A stretch of DNA of 64,000 nucleotides from Erigeron canadensis (taxonomy: Eukaryota > Streptophyta > Magnoliopsida > Asterales > Asteraceae), in NCBI RefSeq assembly GCF_010389155.1, contig NC_057766.1, positions 1,364,001 through 1,428,000 on the forward strand, given 5' to 3'. Position 1 is the stretch's first letter; each line of letters starts with the position of its first letter. Position numbers and translations under genes: made by a program. The notes below the pieces were generated by a model that had not been told where the DNA came from, did no database searches, and saw nothing but the letters and a program-made list of their open reading frames with translations. Below, one piece after another: positions 46,025 through 58,598 of the stretch.

Positions 46025-48601
46025 TGTAACATCCCGAACTTTTTATTAATGGTTGACTTGAGTCGTTAAGTCAACACCATGAGTCCGTTAAGTCTCCAGA
46101 CGATGTGATTCTCATGTATGATTAATGTGCTATGTGTGTAAGGTTTTAAAGCCTTAATGATTCATGTGTTAATGTGTCTAAAGGTATATTTTAATGTCTT
46201 TGGAGGTGCTTAAAGTGTTTAATGTGTTGTAAGTATTCCCCATAGGTGTTTTAAGCTAAATATGAGCCATAAGGAAGTCTAAAGACTAGTTTTGATAAAG
46301 CTGGAAACTAAAAAACGGGTTAAGGGTCTAATAATCTGTCATTAGACTCATAAATCAGAGAATATACATTTCCTTTGATGCCCTAGCCGTTCCCTTTGTT
46401 CCATGGCATCATATTGTTCGATTTTATCGTTATTCGGTTGATTCGAGAGTGTTTTGATCAAGTTTTTGCATCCTCTTTGTAATCTCCAGGTATCCAAGGT
46501 ATAATAACATTGATTTTATGTTCTTTCAATCATATAATCAGATCCATAACTGGTCTAGGTTATTGGAAGATCAATTGATGTCAAAAACGTGTGTTTTGAT
46601 CGATTCGGTAACCAAAAACGTTTAATTATGTGATGCAAATCAAGTAAGGATTAATCAATGATTTCATTGCATCATTATGGTCTTAAAATGGTGAATTTTG
46701 AGGTGCAAAAGTCGTTCATAAGGTTTGGGGTCGTTTGGGGTGTGTTTAGTTAAGTTTTGGAGGTTAAACAATGAGGTTTGTGCAGATTCGGGGCTAGCTG
46801 CGGCGCAACTACTAAGCTGCTGCGCAACTAGAAAACAGTGACATATAGCTGCGACGCAACTTGGTAATTGCGACGCAATAGCGACAGAATTTTCAAAAGG
46901 CCATAACTTTTGTACCGTAACTTTGTTTTTGACAAATAAGCTATCGACGGAATCGTGGGAGAGTCTACTTTCTAGTGGTAATACTTTTAAAAGATGATGA
47001 TGATGTCAAGTTTCCAGGAAGGTTAATTTAGTGAGTAAATGTCGAGTTCCGTCGAGTTATGTAAGCCTTAAGTATTAAACGAACCTCCGATGCATCAAGT
47101 GAGTGGGTACTTATTAGCTCATTATGTCGTTTAATGATTATAGGTAGTTGGGAATACTTGCAAAGCTTGATAACTTATGTTATCATTTGCTGTGCTCTTC
47201 AACGAGGTAAGATACACTACTTTGACACGCTGAGGGTTCAACATAAACAGAGTTTTCATAGAATAACATCCCAAATGGTATCTTGTTTGCTTCTGGGTAT
47301 TCGGAATTATACGGGAGGTGATATGGGCTATGTAGATGCATATAAAAGCCTGAAATGCTACCCCAATGATACGTATTTCTATGAGATGTTATGTATGCTT
47401 AATAGATGATATGAAATGAAATGATGTATGACCTAAGATGATAAATGTTATGCAATGTTGTAATGATATACGATATGCAATGATATATGACGATGTACAT
47501 GATGTAACAATGTATGCGATGTGATGATATGAAATGAAATGCTATGAAATGTGATGTATGATGATGATATGTGAAATGTGCATGATTACATGGCTTGTTC
47601 ATCTAGTTCACTAGACTTATTAAGTTGCCATGACAAGTGCACGTTTAAGGGCCCAAACGTAAAGATGTATATATGTGATGATTGTTTAGGTTGTGTAAAC
47701 ACCTAAACTATATGTGATGTGAAATCGAGCTCGTAAATTTAACGTGAAAGTGTTAAGCTTAACCCGTACTTGCCCTAGCCCGGTTAAGTGCGTTGATGTG
47801 GTTTCTCGGGTGGCTCCTTGCAACGAGGTACAACGTGAAGAGTAATACGGGAGGTCCTACCAGCCCCATTGTCATTGAACATACGGATTACTCCTGGATT
47901 GGCTTGCCATTCCTTAACGACATTGATGTACTACTGAATGGTGGTTCATCTAGTCGGGTGCGACTTATGTCACACTTAACGAGATGCATATGTTATATGA
48001 GATGCGTGACTTTTGTCACAATTATAAAGATGTTCAAATGTGATATGTGATGATGCAAAAGATGACTAGGCACATTTAGGATGACCCATCGTAATATAAA
48101 TGATGTTGATGATATGATATGTATGTGTGATGATATGTGCCTTAACGACTTAATATAACTTTTATATAATGTTTTAAATGGACAAACGTTTTGTAACTTA
48201 TGTGTTATCTTACTAGCTAATTCGTTAGCTAACACTTGCTCTTTTAAATGTGTTCTGCCCTCAGGTCCAACAATAGTGAGCAGGTAGATGTGAGAAGATG
48301 TGAGGCATGGGTAGACGATCGTGAAGCTAGCTATAGTTTACCCATAGTGGCTGCTCGCTTTAGACATTTGCTTTATGTTTAAATATTAATGACTTGTATT
48401 GATAATGTACACGGTTGCTTAATGTTGGGCAACCGATGGATTTCCATTTAGACTTATTTTGATGATATGGCTAGTAACACCATTTAATGAATAAACCAAA
48501 CAAATTTTACTGGTTTGAACTTTTTAAGTTAATTCCGCTTCTTTTAACGCCGTTAGGCAAAAGTTTTTGGAAATCCTTGTTTTTAAATGTTGGGTGTTAC
48601 A
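46025..48601 (+). mobile_element. solo Gypsy (Tekay-like) LTR, 2577 bp
   Basis: TGTAACATCCCGAAC to GGGTGTTACA with perfect target duplication TATTA (46020-46024 and 48602-48606). No primer site or internal sequence follows, so it is a solo LTR left by LTR-LTR recombination. Near 46795-46895 it has a short block rich in GCGCAAC/GCGACGCAA. At about 47400-47590 it has a degenerate ATGAAATG/GATGTATG-rich array. Small ORFs inside have no recognisable content. Confidence 0.9.
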
Positions 48602-48606
48602 TATTA

Positions 48607-49036
48607 ATTCTTTTTTCCTATAAATACAAAGTCACATTTCTCGTTCAAATTAGCTTTTTGCAATTTGGTGAATTTGTCTAAATACTACCGATCTAAAGAG
48701 TTATACTTCACAACTTTAAGTATTTCGATCAAAGGGTTTATTTGGCAAATATAGATCACTTGTAATTCATAGGTTGTTTAGATACTTACTATTTGTATTA
48801 TCTAGGTTCCGCAACAACCTTGTATTTTATTTAACATCATAAATAAAATACACTTGAAAAATTACATTGTGTCTCACCTATAATATTCTTGTTTGTTTAT
48901 TTAATTGCTTAAGTCTCGTATTACTTTATCCATTTACTTGCATTGTATTTAAAGTGATACTAGTCCATTCTAGTTCAATACTTGACTTGTCTTATTTTAC
49001 ACTTGTGGGTTAAACTATCATGTGAGGGACTTTACA
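48607..49036 (+). repeat. Copia 4, 5' LTR, right part
   Basis: CCTATAAATACA (48617-48628) is the LTR TATA box, followed by GGTTCCGCAACAACCTTGTA near 48808 as in Copia 1. Ends GGACTTTACA at 49036. Confidence 0.85.
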
Positions 49037-49038
49037 AT

Positions 49039-49050
49039 TGGTATCAGAGC
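49039..49050 (+). other. Copia 4 primer binding site, initiator tRNA-Met
   Basis: TGGTATCAGAGC, two bases after the LTR. Confidence 0.9.
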
Positions 49051-49085
49051 AGAAGGTAAATATACATACCTAGATCTGTTTCACG

Positions 49086-51820
49086 ATGACCAACCCAGAA
49101 AATACTCAAGCTAATAACACCCATTATGAATTTGGAACGTGGAAAACAAGAATGATACTTCATGTTACTGGAATTGAGAGGAACATGATTAAAATTTTAA
49201 ATGAAGGACCCTATATTCCTAGATGTCCTCTCAATCCACATCTTGATCCAACTGGATCTAGATCTGGAAGGGAAAAGAGGGAAGAACACTGGTCAGAAGA
49301 GGATAAAAGACTTGTAAATGTAGACACTATTTTGAAAAATATGATCCTCGGGGCTGTACCAGAAACCCTAATTCCCACACTTGTTCTCTATCCTAGTGCT
49401 AAATTCATGTGGGATGAACTTGTGAACCAGTATGAAGGAGGTATTGATACAGTTGTTACTAGAAAAGTCTCCTTAAATAAAAAGTATGAGTCATTTTTTG
49501 CTCTCCCTAATGAGTCTCTAACTGGTACCTACACCAGATTTATGAGCATTATAAACCAGTTAAGAGGACTGGGGGTTGAGAAAGACAAGGATATACTTTT
49601 GGAGAAATTTTGTGATATTCTTCCTACTAAATGGTCTCACATGATTCTTGATGCAGGCCCAAGCCCAACCATTGAGGACCAGGCTCTTTTGTTTTTAGAA
49701 AATCAAAACAAAAAGAAGCCACCACAAAAATGGGCATAACTTTTGCTAGAAGGCTCCATTTTGGGCGTGTGACCAGTCAAAACGGCGGTTTGGTCGACCT
49801 TCGAGCCCCGAAATGGCCTTTTTCTATGAGTTTTGGACCATTTTGTATGTTTTTTCGGTTTTTTTGGACTTTCTTTTGGTTATAACTTTCGGCCCGCTTG
49901 TATTTTAGGACCCATTCGAATTTTGCAGCTTTATTTATATGTATCTGGACATGGGGAAATGATCAGTTTTATGATAAATCAAAAGTTCATTTTTTTCCCT
50001 ATTCACAATGTGTGTTTAGTGTGACAATCCAGATTATCGGTATTCAATCTGAATCAATGATAATTTGAGGAATTGTGTTCCGAGTATTCTTTGAATCAAC
50101 GGAATCAATTAGTTATCTTAAATTTCCGTCTGCGTCAATTCTGGTCTTAAGACAAGGTAAAACCTTGCATACCCATACTTTATCATCATTGTATGGAGCC
50201 TTCAGATTTACCGAAGAAAATCAAGCCCAGAGGATTGAGGCAGAAAACGATTCTTTTAATCATGCTTCCAGTATTTCCACAGTGGTCAGTCCAACTGTAC
50301 CACAGTGTGCGACATTAATGTCTTCTGAGAATGTATTTTCTATGAAGAAGATGATGTCTGAACTAATGGATTCTGGAGTCACTAATAACATGTCTCCAGA
50401 CTGTGATGAAACTGACAGTGATGATCTGGTTACAATGATTTCTAAAACGTTTAGCCGTTTCAAAGCAAGAGCAAATATGTCCACTAGACAAAGTGCACTC
50501 AATTGCTCTACTGATAAGACCAATTTGACATGCTTTAAGTATGGCAAAAAGGGTCATTTCATGAAGGAGTGCAGGTCCAGTCAGTTTGTCTCTCACTCTG
50601 GTCCATCTGTTTCTTTTAATAAGCCTCATGATAGCAACAAGTCCAGGTACAAAAAGCTTAAGGCTCAAATTGCTCTCATGTCTCAAGAAATTGAAAACAA
50701 TAATAAATGCATGATTGCAACAACTGAAGAAACATGGGTTCCCTCTGATGATTCATCAGTTGATGAAGAAGACGAAAGAGACTGTTGTTTTATGGCTCTG
50801 ACCGATGAAAAGCATCTGGTAAAGGAAGATGTCACGTCTAGTAGATGGGTGGACATTGTCATCAAAAAGGTTAGTTTATATGATCTTGAAACTGATCCTG
50901 AACTAAAACTGGACATCACTGAAGTTCTTAACTCTGATTTGGTATATGTTGAAACTGTTAGATCTGAATTGATGAATAATTCTGAAACAGATTTCTCTGA
51001 AATATCAATTTTAAAAGCAAAATTAAAAGCACTCCAGGATATTGAACTGGCTTTTAAAGCACAAGTTTTGGTTACTGAACAACTGGTACAAGAAAAACAG
51101 GACCTTGAAATAATTTTGGAAAAAGAAAAACAGGTCATTAAATCATGGCTAGAAACAAGAAAGCCATATGATGCTGGAGTTAATCAATTTCCATCTCAAA
51201 AACGTGCTTATCTGGATGGAAATACCCATGTTGCAGCATTAATTCCAGTCATTGACCATTTACCAGAAGAGGTCAAACCCAGTACCATCTATGATTAACC
51301 AAAAACTCCCAAAGCTTGTCTTATTTCACCAGTTCAACTTACCGAGGTACATACTGGAGCATCCTAAATGAATGCTCTAGGTAAAAAGGTTAAGCAAAAC
51401 AAACCTTTGCCTCAATCATCTTCTAAAGAACCCCAGGTTCAGAAGAAAGAGACTAATTCCCTTCCTAAGCCTACAGTCCAGTCTTCTAGAAAGGCTAAGG
51501 TGTCATCTAAAGAAAGTGTTTTGTTAAGGTTAGAAAGCCAGTTTCAACTACTGGCTCGTCAAGTACAAAGTTGTAATGCAAGAATGAACAATTTTGTGGG
51601 TACTTTCTTTGGCCCTAAACAAAATACAAAACCTTTTTCAAAGAACAAAAATATTTCTCCAATTGAGAAGAAAAAGAAAAAGGTTTCAAATCTATCAACT
51701 CCAATTATCTTCTCTGAAAAATCAACAGTAGAAAAAAGTGAACTCAACCTAATACCTCCAGGGACCTATAAGGGATGGTCCAGTGAACCCATCAGTCGAT
51801 GGGTTCCCAAATCTAACTAA
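49086..51820 (+). pseudogene. gag: Copia 4 gag, split by a 489-bp insertion
   Basis: MTNPENTQANN at 49086, then the UBN2-type domain FGTWKTRMILHVTGIERN to LPTKWSHMIL. The coding match breaks at the insertion 49649-50137 and resumes VLRQGKTLHTHTLSSLYGAF at 50143. The zinc knuckle reads CFKYGKKGHFMKEC, its second Cys changed to Tyr. A TAA at 51296-51298 interrupts the C-terminal part, which stays in the same frame to 51820 and ends RWVPKSN. Compared with Copia 1 gag it supplies the Trp missing there (LPTKWSHM). Confidence 0.85.
49649..50137. mobile_element. 489-bp solo LTR or LTR-like insertion in Copia 4 gag
   Basis: Perfect 5-bp target duplication ATTCT (49644-49648 and 50138-50142). Ends TGATGCAGG and TGCGTCA form a short imperfect inverted repeat with TG...CA termini, as LTRs have. 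No primer site, polypurine tract or real ORF; the gag frame runs into it by chance as far as 49739. Best read as a solo LTR of a family not otherwise seen here. Confidence 0.8.
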
Positions 51821-51832
51821 TTAATCATTGGA

Positions 51833-52283
51833 TGTTATGTATGAGCCAAACGAAGTAAAACAAAAAATCAAAGGGTCGAACCTCGTGTTGACGTCATCAG
51901 CATGTAGGACTGGCCTCGTGCTGACGGCACGAGGCAGATCGATTGATTATTGTTTCGGGCCTAATCCTTCGATTAAGGCCTAAGCCCACACGATCCAATA
52001 CATAACTAGTATAAATACAAGACCTAATCTACGGAATTAGGTTAATCGTTTTAAATCTTTTTAGATCTTAGTGAATCGTTTTGATTATACAAGAATCAAG
52101 GTTAATTCTTCCTTCGTGTGACCTCCTACACGAACCACAAGCCTTATGCATCTCCTTAGGTTGGTTAATTGCTCATTAATCAACGGAAGGCAATAGCAAT
52201 CTAGTTATCTCAAGAGGATTCCGCACTCTTGACATAACGAATCACGTCTTATTACGATCCACACAACAATAGGGTACCTTACA
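51833..52283 (+). repeat. Copia 3, 5' LTR
   Basis: TGTTATGTATGAGCC to GGTACCTTACA, 451 bp. TGACGTCA at 51889-51896 and TATAAATA at 52010-52017 form a plausible promoter. No partner LTR in the window. Confidence 0.82.
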
Positions 52284-52285
52284 AG

Positions 52286-52297
52286 TGGTATCAGAGC
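52286..52297 (+). other. Copia 3 primer binding site, initiator tRNA-Met
   Basis: TGGTATCAGAGC, two bases after the LTR. Confidence 0.9.
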
Positions 52298-52454
52298 CCT
52301 AAGGTTGATTACCAGAAGGTGTAAGACTGTTTGATTCGCTATTGATTGCAAAATCAATTCAAAGTTCGTGTTTTTAGTCAAGTTTGTGCTCTTCTTTGCG
52401 TGACTTCGTGCTTACGTCAGCACGAGGTAGTGTATGCTAAGTGCTTACGTCATC

Positions 52455-52600
52455 TGTCTTCGTGTCACATGCTACTCGTGTGACTTCGTGTCTGTCTTCG
52501 TGTCACGTGCTACAAGTGTGACTTCGTGTCTGTCTTCGTGTCACGTGTTACTCGTGTGACTTCGTGACGTACCTCGTGTCACGTGCACTTCGTGTGAGCT
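52455..52600 (+). repeat. 38-bp tandem repeat with G-boxes in Copia 3 leader
   Basis: Units start at 52455, 52493 and 52531 with a partial fourth at about 52569, around TGTCTTCGTGTCACGTGCTA. Three contain the palindrome CACGTG (plant G-box); the first has CACATG. The position in the leader could make it a downstream bZIP/bHLH-bound regulatory array; inferred. Confidence 0.8.
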
Positions 52601-52728
52601 CATTTGACTTCGTGCCGAACGAATTACTTGTTATTTCGTTTGATTTAATTTCAAAAGATTAGAATCGACAACAGTACCGGCTGCCGCAAACTCGCCTAAT
52701 GTTCTACTCATCAGCCAGATGATCATGC

Positions 52729-55542
52729 ATGATCATGAGGTTGGTCGTGGAAAATACACCTCCAAAGTTGTTCCGTATGGAAAACTATTGGATGTGGAAG
52801 AGACGTTTTGAAGACTACATTCGTCTCACTGACATGGAAGTGTGGCTTGTGATAACTAAAGGTTTTGATTGGCCTTCGTATGAGAAGAATGGAGTGATCG
52901 GTAGGTATACTTATGCTGATATGCCGATTGAAGAACGTAAAAGATACGCAATTGAGGGAAAGGTCATGTCCACTCTTACTATAGCCTTGCCTCAAGATAG
53001 TGTACATTTGTTCAAAAAATACACTACTTCAAAGGACTTATGGGAAGCTCTTGAAAGATATTGTGAGGGCGATGTAACCTTGAAGAAGAATCGTATCAAA
53101 CTTCTGAAGCACCAGTATGAAGCCTTCAATGGACTGAAAGGAGAATCTCGTGACGAGATTATTATTCGATTAAGTCATTTGACCACTGAGTTGTCATATT
53201 TTGAGGTTGTTTATCCTCAAACTGAGCTAGTTGATAAGTTTTTGGACTCATTACCTAAGACATGGACTAATTATGTTCATCAACTTCAAGATGATCAAGA
53301 ATATAGCTCATGGGATTTTGAAAAGGTGGTTTCCAAGCTTAAGAACAGAGATATGAAAAAAAGAATTAAAGATACACACTCGGATTTTACTCAAGATCCA
53401 TCATTGTATCATGCTAAGTCTGTTCATTTAGCAAGCTCTAGCTCGGGGAATAATGCATTTCTAAGTGGTGCAGAAGCTACACCAATAGTAGATGCTGAAG
53501 GTATTGCTGGATATGTTGCTTATGACAATGCACATACGAATGTCAAGAGCAATGTACAATCTTTTCATTCTATGCCAATGAGTATGAGTTCTGCAGAAGG
53601 TAGAATGAGTGTTTACTCAGCCTTTTGTAATGCTCATGAAGCGTTTATCGGAGGAAAGATTACTGATCCTGCAGTAATTGATGAGGATTACAATCAGATA
53701 GATCCTGATGATTTGGAAGAAATGGATCTATAATGGCAGCTAGCTATGCTCACTATTAAGGTCAGAAGATTCACTCAGAGAACTGGGAGACCTATAGGTA
53801 ATGGCACTAAATGATTTGACAAATCCAAGGTGAAATGTTATAACTGCGATGGATTTGGTCACTTTGCAAGAGAGTGTCAACGACCTAAGAGGATTGATAA
53901 TACCATTGCTTGTCGTCAAAATTACAATCAAGGCGGTATTACTCCGAGTAATCATAAAACTCAAGCAATGATTACATATCCTGCTACTCCACAACAGCCA
54001 GTTTCGTCACCATTTTCGGAGTCAAAGGCTATTGTTGTTCAAAATCCGGATGGTACTTATCAATGGGATACATAATCCGATGATACCTCGAATCATGCCT
54101 ACATGGTGGAATTATATGATGAGGTAGCTGCAATAATTGATTATGCTGTATACTCAAGTGAAGAAAGTGCATCTGAGATAGTTAAGCAGAATGTATGTAA
54201 TGTTGCTGAGACTGTGAGATCTGAGAGTGAACCTGTGACAACAGTGAAAGCATCTGAAGAAAAGGAAGAGTCATCGAGTCCTGCTGATGACATTTCTATG
54301 AAGAGCATTGAAGAACAAATGAAGAACTTCGTGATACCTGAAGGTATAACAACTGAAGACTTCGTTGCATACATGGCAGATTGCAAGACTGCAGATCAGA
54401 AGGTATCTTGTTCTTTGTTGTCTATAGTTGACGTTTGTAAAATGGTGTCAGATTTGAAACTTGAGATATTGAAATTGAAAGAAAATTTAACTGCTGAAAA
54501 TGTTATTCTTAAGAAGCAAAGTAACGTGACTAAAGATTCTGATTTACTTCTACAAACAGATCACCAACAAAATGAATTAGGTTTTAATCCAGATGAAGTA
54601 GTATACTACACATTGAAAGACTGTGATACAGTTTTCTATGATAAAGAAGTATCTATAAATAGGATTGAACCTAAATCAAAACTTGATAAAGTTTGGTGTG
54701 TGAAAATAAAGAAGAATGGTTAGCTGAACAAATTCCATATAAGGATAGGCATTATGCTCCTTTTAAACCAGTAAGAACTATGGAAGAAGCAATACAGACG
54801 CTTGATAGCATAAATGAAATGAAGGAGTATGGTATACCAATCCCTGAAATAGAAAATGGTCAATCTAGAAAACAACAAGTAAAGAAGTGTTATACTTGTC
54901 GTGAGAAAGGTTATATAGCTATTGAATGTCCAAATAGGAAGGTCAAGAATCCTAAGAATGATAGTCAAGTCAAGGCAAAGGATGTTAGGGAAGGGTAAAT
55001 TAGTTGAACAAGTAGCTTCACCACAATTTATGAGTGCATATAAAAGAGATTATTATGAGAGGTATGCAAAAGGACATCCTGATAATAAAGATGCACAAAA
55101 TTATGTTAAGTTACTTAAAAATGTGTCATATGGTGAGTCTGCAGTTACAGATCAAAGGATTAATTTCAATAGATCTAAGACTCCAAAACGACAGGGACCT
55201 TCCCAGAATACTACTTCTAGTAGTGTAAGTCCGAGTCGTTCTAGTACACCTCAAAGGAGTTATTCACCTAGGAAGACGGCTCAACAAAATCGATCTCCTC
55301 CTTCTAGAATTAATAGTTCGTCTAAATTCTATGATCGATTAGGGAGTCAACCTAGATTTGGTACTCACTCACCAAGAAATTCTCCTCCTAAGACTCGTTT
55401 CACTTCACCTAAGAAACAGTCTGTGACACCATCCTCATCCAAGGCTTCTTTACAAAGCGATGGATATTGGACCGAATTGATCATTAGAGATGAATTCGGA
55501 AAACCTAAACCTCAAAAGGTTTGGGTTCCCTTCAGAAACTAA
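52729..55542 (+). pseudogene. gag: Copia 3 gag, multiple stops and frameshifts
   Basis: Gag N-terminal domain 52729-53733 (MWKRRFEDYIRLTDMEVW, LWEALERYCEG, LSYFEVVYPQTELVDKFLDSLP). The same frame continues past in-frame stops at 53731-53733, about 53809 and 54073-54075, with a knuckle [14 protein letters not shown] (53839 on). Stop at 54723, then a shift to the frame from 54693 with a second knuckle-like CYTCREKGYIAIEC (His changed to Tyr). Another shift near 54990 leads to an S/R/P-rich region (TPKRQGPSQN, SSTPQRSYSPRK) ending VWVPFRN at 55542. The two-knuckle plan matches Copia 2 Gag. Confidence 0.8.
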
Positions 55543-55563
55543 CCATCTTATTGTCTGATGTGC

Positions 55564-55565
55564 AG
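55564..55565 (+). promoter_or_regulatory. possible splice acceptor at start of Copia 3 pol
   Basis: 23 bases after the gag stop, CTGATGTGCAG|GGA precedes the protease frame in the same phase as in Copia 1 and 2. Here the pol frame is also open upstream and overlaps gag, so frameshifting is an alternative. Confidence 0.4.
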
Positions 55566-58500
55566 GGAGAACCAAGGAAGCCTATCAGTCTTTGGTATGT
55601 TGACAGTGGGTGCTCTCGGCACATGACAGGGGACAAGAATGTTTTGTCCAATTATGAAGATGTAAATGGTTCATATGTTAGTTTCGCAGGTCCCAAGGGC
55701 GGCAACATCTCGGGCCAAGGTGATGTTATCAATGGGAATATTACGCTGGAGAAAGTCAATTATGTGGAACAGTTAGCACATAATTTATTAAGTGTTTCTC
55801 AGATTTGTGACAAGGGAAACAATGTCCATTTTACTAAGAAAGAAGCACTTATATTGAAACCAGGATATGTTATTCCTGAAGATTGGATCTTGCTAAAAGC
55901 TCCTAAGAAATATCGGTGGGATGTATTACTATTTGTTGGTTACTGATGATTACTCGAGATTCTCATGGGTATTCTTTCTTAAATCGAAAGATGAAACTCC
56001 GCTTTGATAAATTTCTTTATCGAAACTGAAAACATTTATGGAGTTCGTGTTAAGAGAATCAGGAGAGACAACGGAACTGAATTCAAGAATAATGTGATGG
56101 ATGTCTTTTGTTTGTCAAAGGAAGTTGCTGAAAGAAAGAATAGGACTCTAATCGAGACAGCCAGAACTATGCTTGCAGATTCAGCGCTTCCTACTATGTT
56201 TTGGGCGGAGGCAGTGAATACAGCTTGTCATATTTTAAATAGGGTTACTGTAGTTAAGCGTCATAATAAGACATGTTATGAGCTTCTACATAAGAAGAAA
56301 CCGACTTTACAGAATGTTGAACCATTTGGTGTACCGTGTACTTTCTTGAAGTATCTACCTGAGTCAAAGTTTGATTCAAAGGTTGAAGAGGGATTTTTCA
56401 TGGGTTATAAACCGAGAACATCAATTCGACGGGTTTACAATAAATAGACCGGCAAAGTTGATTTGGGAACAAATGTCAAGATTGTCAGTCATAAGCCCGT
56501 TATTCATTCTGGAAGTGGCAAAAACTTCGATTATGATAGTGTGTTTAGTTCACTACACGGTCCTGATTCTTATTCAGATCCTGAGACAGTTGATGATGTG
56601 ATTATTTTAAGAGATCACATGGATAATACTCCTATATCTCTGCCTACTCGAAATGTCGATACTACTCCAACCAAAGTTCAGTCTACTACTGATATTGAAA
56701 AAAGTGGTAAGGACAAGAATAAGACACCAGATTCAAATGATAATGAACCCGAGAACACCATACCACTTACTCCATCAAAGGTTACACTGCCTGATGATGA
56801 TCCTATTTCTGAAGAATAGGAAGATGATTTTAGCTCTCCTGAGTTTCAGATTAGAACAAATTTAGGAGAAAGTCTGAATGTTGATTCAGTTCCTCAATAT
56901 CGAGTTAATAAGGATCATCCAGTTGAAAATATTCTTGGTAATGCTACAGAACCTGTTCGAACTAGAAATCAATTGAATAAGGATCTAACTAGTTTGCTTT
57001 GTGAAGTGAAAGACACTGGATTGATAACTGAGTGTTTATATTCTGGTTTCATTTCACAAGTAGAACCTAAGAATGTTAAGGCAGCACTTCAAGATCCATG
57101 TTGGGTTGAAGCTATGCAAGAAGAATTAGCTCAATTTGAAAAACTTGGAATTTGGGAGTTAGTAGATGTGCCTAGAGGTAAAGAACCGATTGGAACTCGT
57201 TGGGTATATAAATGCAAACGAGATGACAAAGGGATCGTTACTAGAAATAAAGCACGTTTGGTTGTTCAGGGGTTTGCACATCGAGAAGGATATGACTATA
57301 ACAAAACTTTTGCACCAGTTGCTAGGATTGAAGCTATAAGGTTATTTTTAGCCTATGCAAGTTTCAAAGGTATAAAGGTATATCAGTTAGACGTTAAGAG
57401 TGCCTTCTTATACGGTGAAGTTAAAGAAGAAGTGCATGTTCACCAACCACCGGGGTTTGAAGATCCGAACTATCCAAGAAGAACATATCGACTGGATAAG
57501 ACTCTTTATAGATTGCATCAAGCACCCAGAGTGTGGTATGAAAAATTGTCGACACATTTGTTGACAAATGGTTTTACAAAAGGATCGATAGACAGCACAT
57601 TGTTTATCAAGTGGAAGAAGCGAGATTATCTAATTGTACAAGTTTACGTGGATGATATCATTTTTGGTTCATCTAATATAAAGATGTGCAAAGAGTTTGA
57701 AATGAGCATGAAAAATGTATTTGAAATGAGTGCTATGGGGGAACTTCAATTATTCCTCGGACTACAAGTCGATCAAAGGAAAGATGGATTCTTTATTCAC
57801 CATTCTAAGTATGTCGATGACATCTTGGAGAGGTTTCAAATGTTAGTGTCCAAGACATATGGTACTCCTATTCAGCAAAATCATGGTTTAGGGGTTCTTG
57901 ATCCGAAAGATGAACTTGTGGATGCAACTTATTATTGTGCTATTATTGGTTCATTGATGTATCTGATTGCTTCACGTCCAGATATTATGTTCGTTGTTTG
58001 TCTTTGCGCTAGATTTCAAGCTAGTCCGAAAGAGTCACATTTGGTTGCAGCAAAACGTATTCTACGTTATCTTGAGGGAAACCAAGGGCTTGGTCTATGG
58101 TATCCAATGGGAGGAACGTTTGATTTTGTTGCATATACTGATTCAGATTTTGGCGGTTGTAACAATGACAGAAAGTCTACGACTGGAGGTTGTTAGTTGT
58201 TAGGAGGAAGATTAGTATCGTGGCAGTGTAAGAAGCAGACTTGTATTGCTCAGTCTTCATGTGAGGCAGAGTATATGGCTGCTGGTAGCTGTTGTTCCCA
58301 GGTACTATGGATTCAGCAACAACTTCGTGACTACGGTATGGATTTTCTTGATACTCCTATTAGAATAGACAATAAGTCAGCTATAGACATTACAAATAAC
58401 CCTGTCATGCATAAGGTCACCAAGCATATTGATATTAGACATCATTTCTTGCGTGATTGTGCCCAAAAGAAGTTAATTCATTTGGAAAAGGTTATAACCG

Positions 58501-58598
58501 ATGATAATTTAGCTGATCTGTATACCAAAGTATTTGATAAGGCTCGATTTGAGAAGTTAATTCTTTTCAATGGGATGAAGAATGCTGATTCATATTAA
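55566..58598 (+). pseudogene. pol: Copia 3 pol with deletions and stops
   Basis: Protease WYVDSGCSRHMTG (about 55593) is intact. After LLKAPKK the zinc segment and first integrase Asp region are deleted, and the match re-enters in another frame (VTDDYSRFSWVFFLKSKDET). From 56004 the core has RRDNGTEF and KNRTLIETA but lacks a short stretch before VAERKNRTL. In-frame stops at 56445-56447 and 56817-56819. RT from about 57100 is open, with RWVYKCKRDDKG and [15 protein letters not shown] at 58194-58196 interrupts RNase H where element 2 has the Gln of GGCQLLGG; RNase H then continues AQSSCEAEYMAAGS to the end (NADSY) at 58598. Confidence 0.85.

Larger units (their letters stand above)
45501..51832 (+). 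mobile_element. Copia element 4, 5' part (LTR and gag), three insertions
   Basis: LTR begins TGTTAGGTCCAG as in Copia 1 and its gag aligns with Copia 1 gag, so it is the same family. Without the solo LTR the 5' LTR is about 954 bp. A 5-base flank CGAGA precedes it; the other end is outside the window. Gag ends at 51820 and Copia 3 enters 12 bases later, so Copia 4 pol and 3' LTR lie past 64000, if present. Confidence 0.85.

Noticed and set aside
47134..48050. Small ORFs inside the 2577-bp insertion
   Set aside because: They lie in a solo LTR with a perfect TSD and show no known domain.
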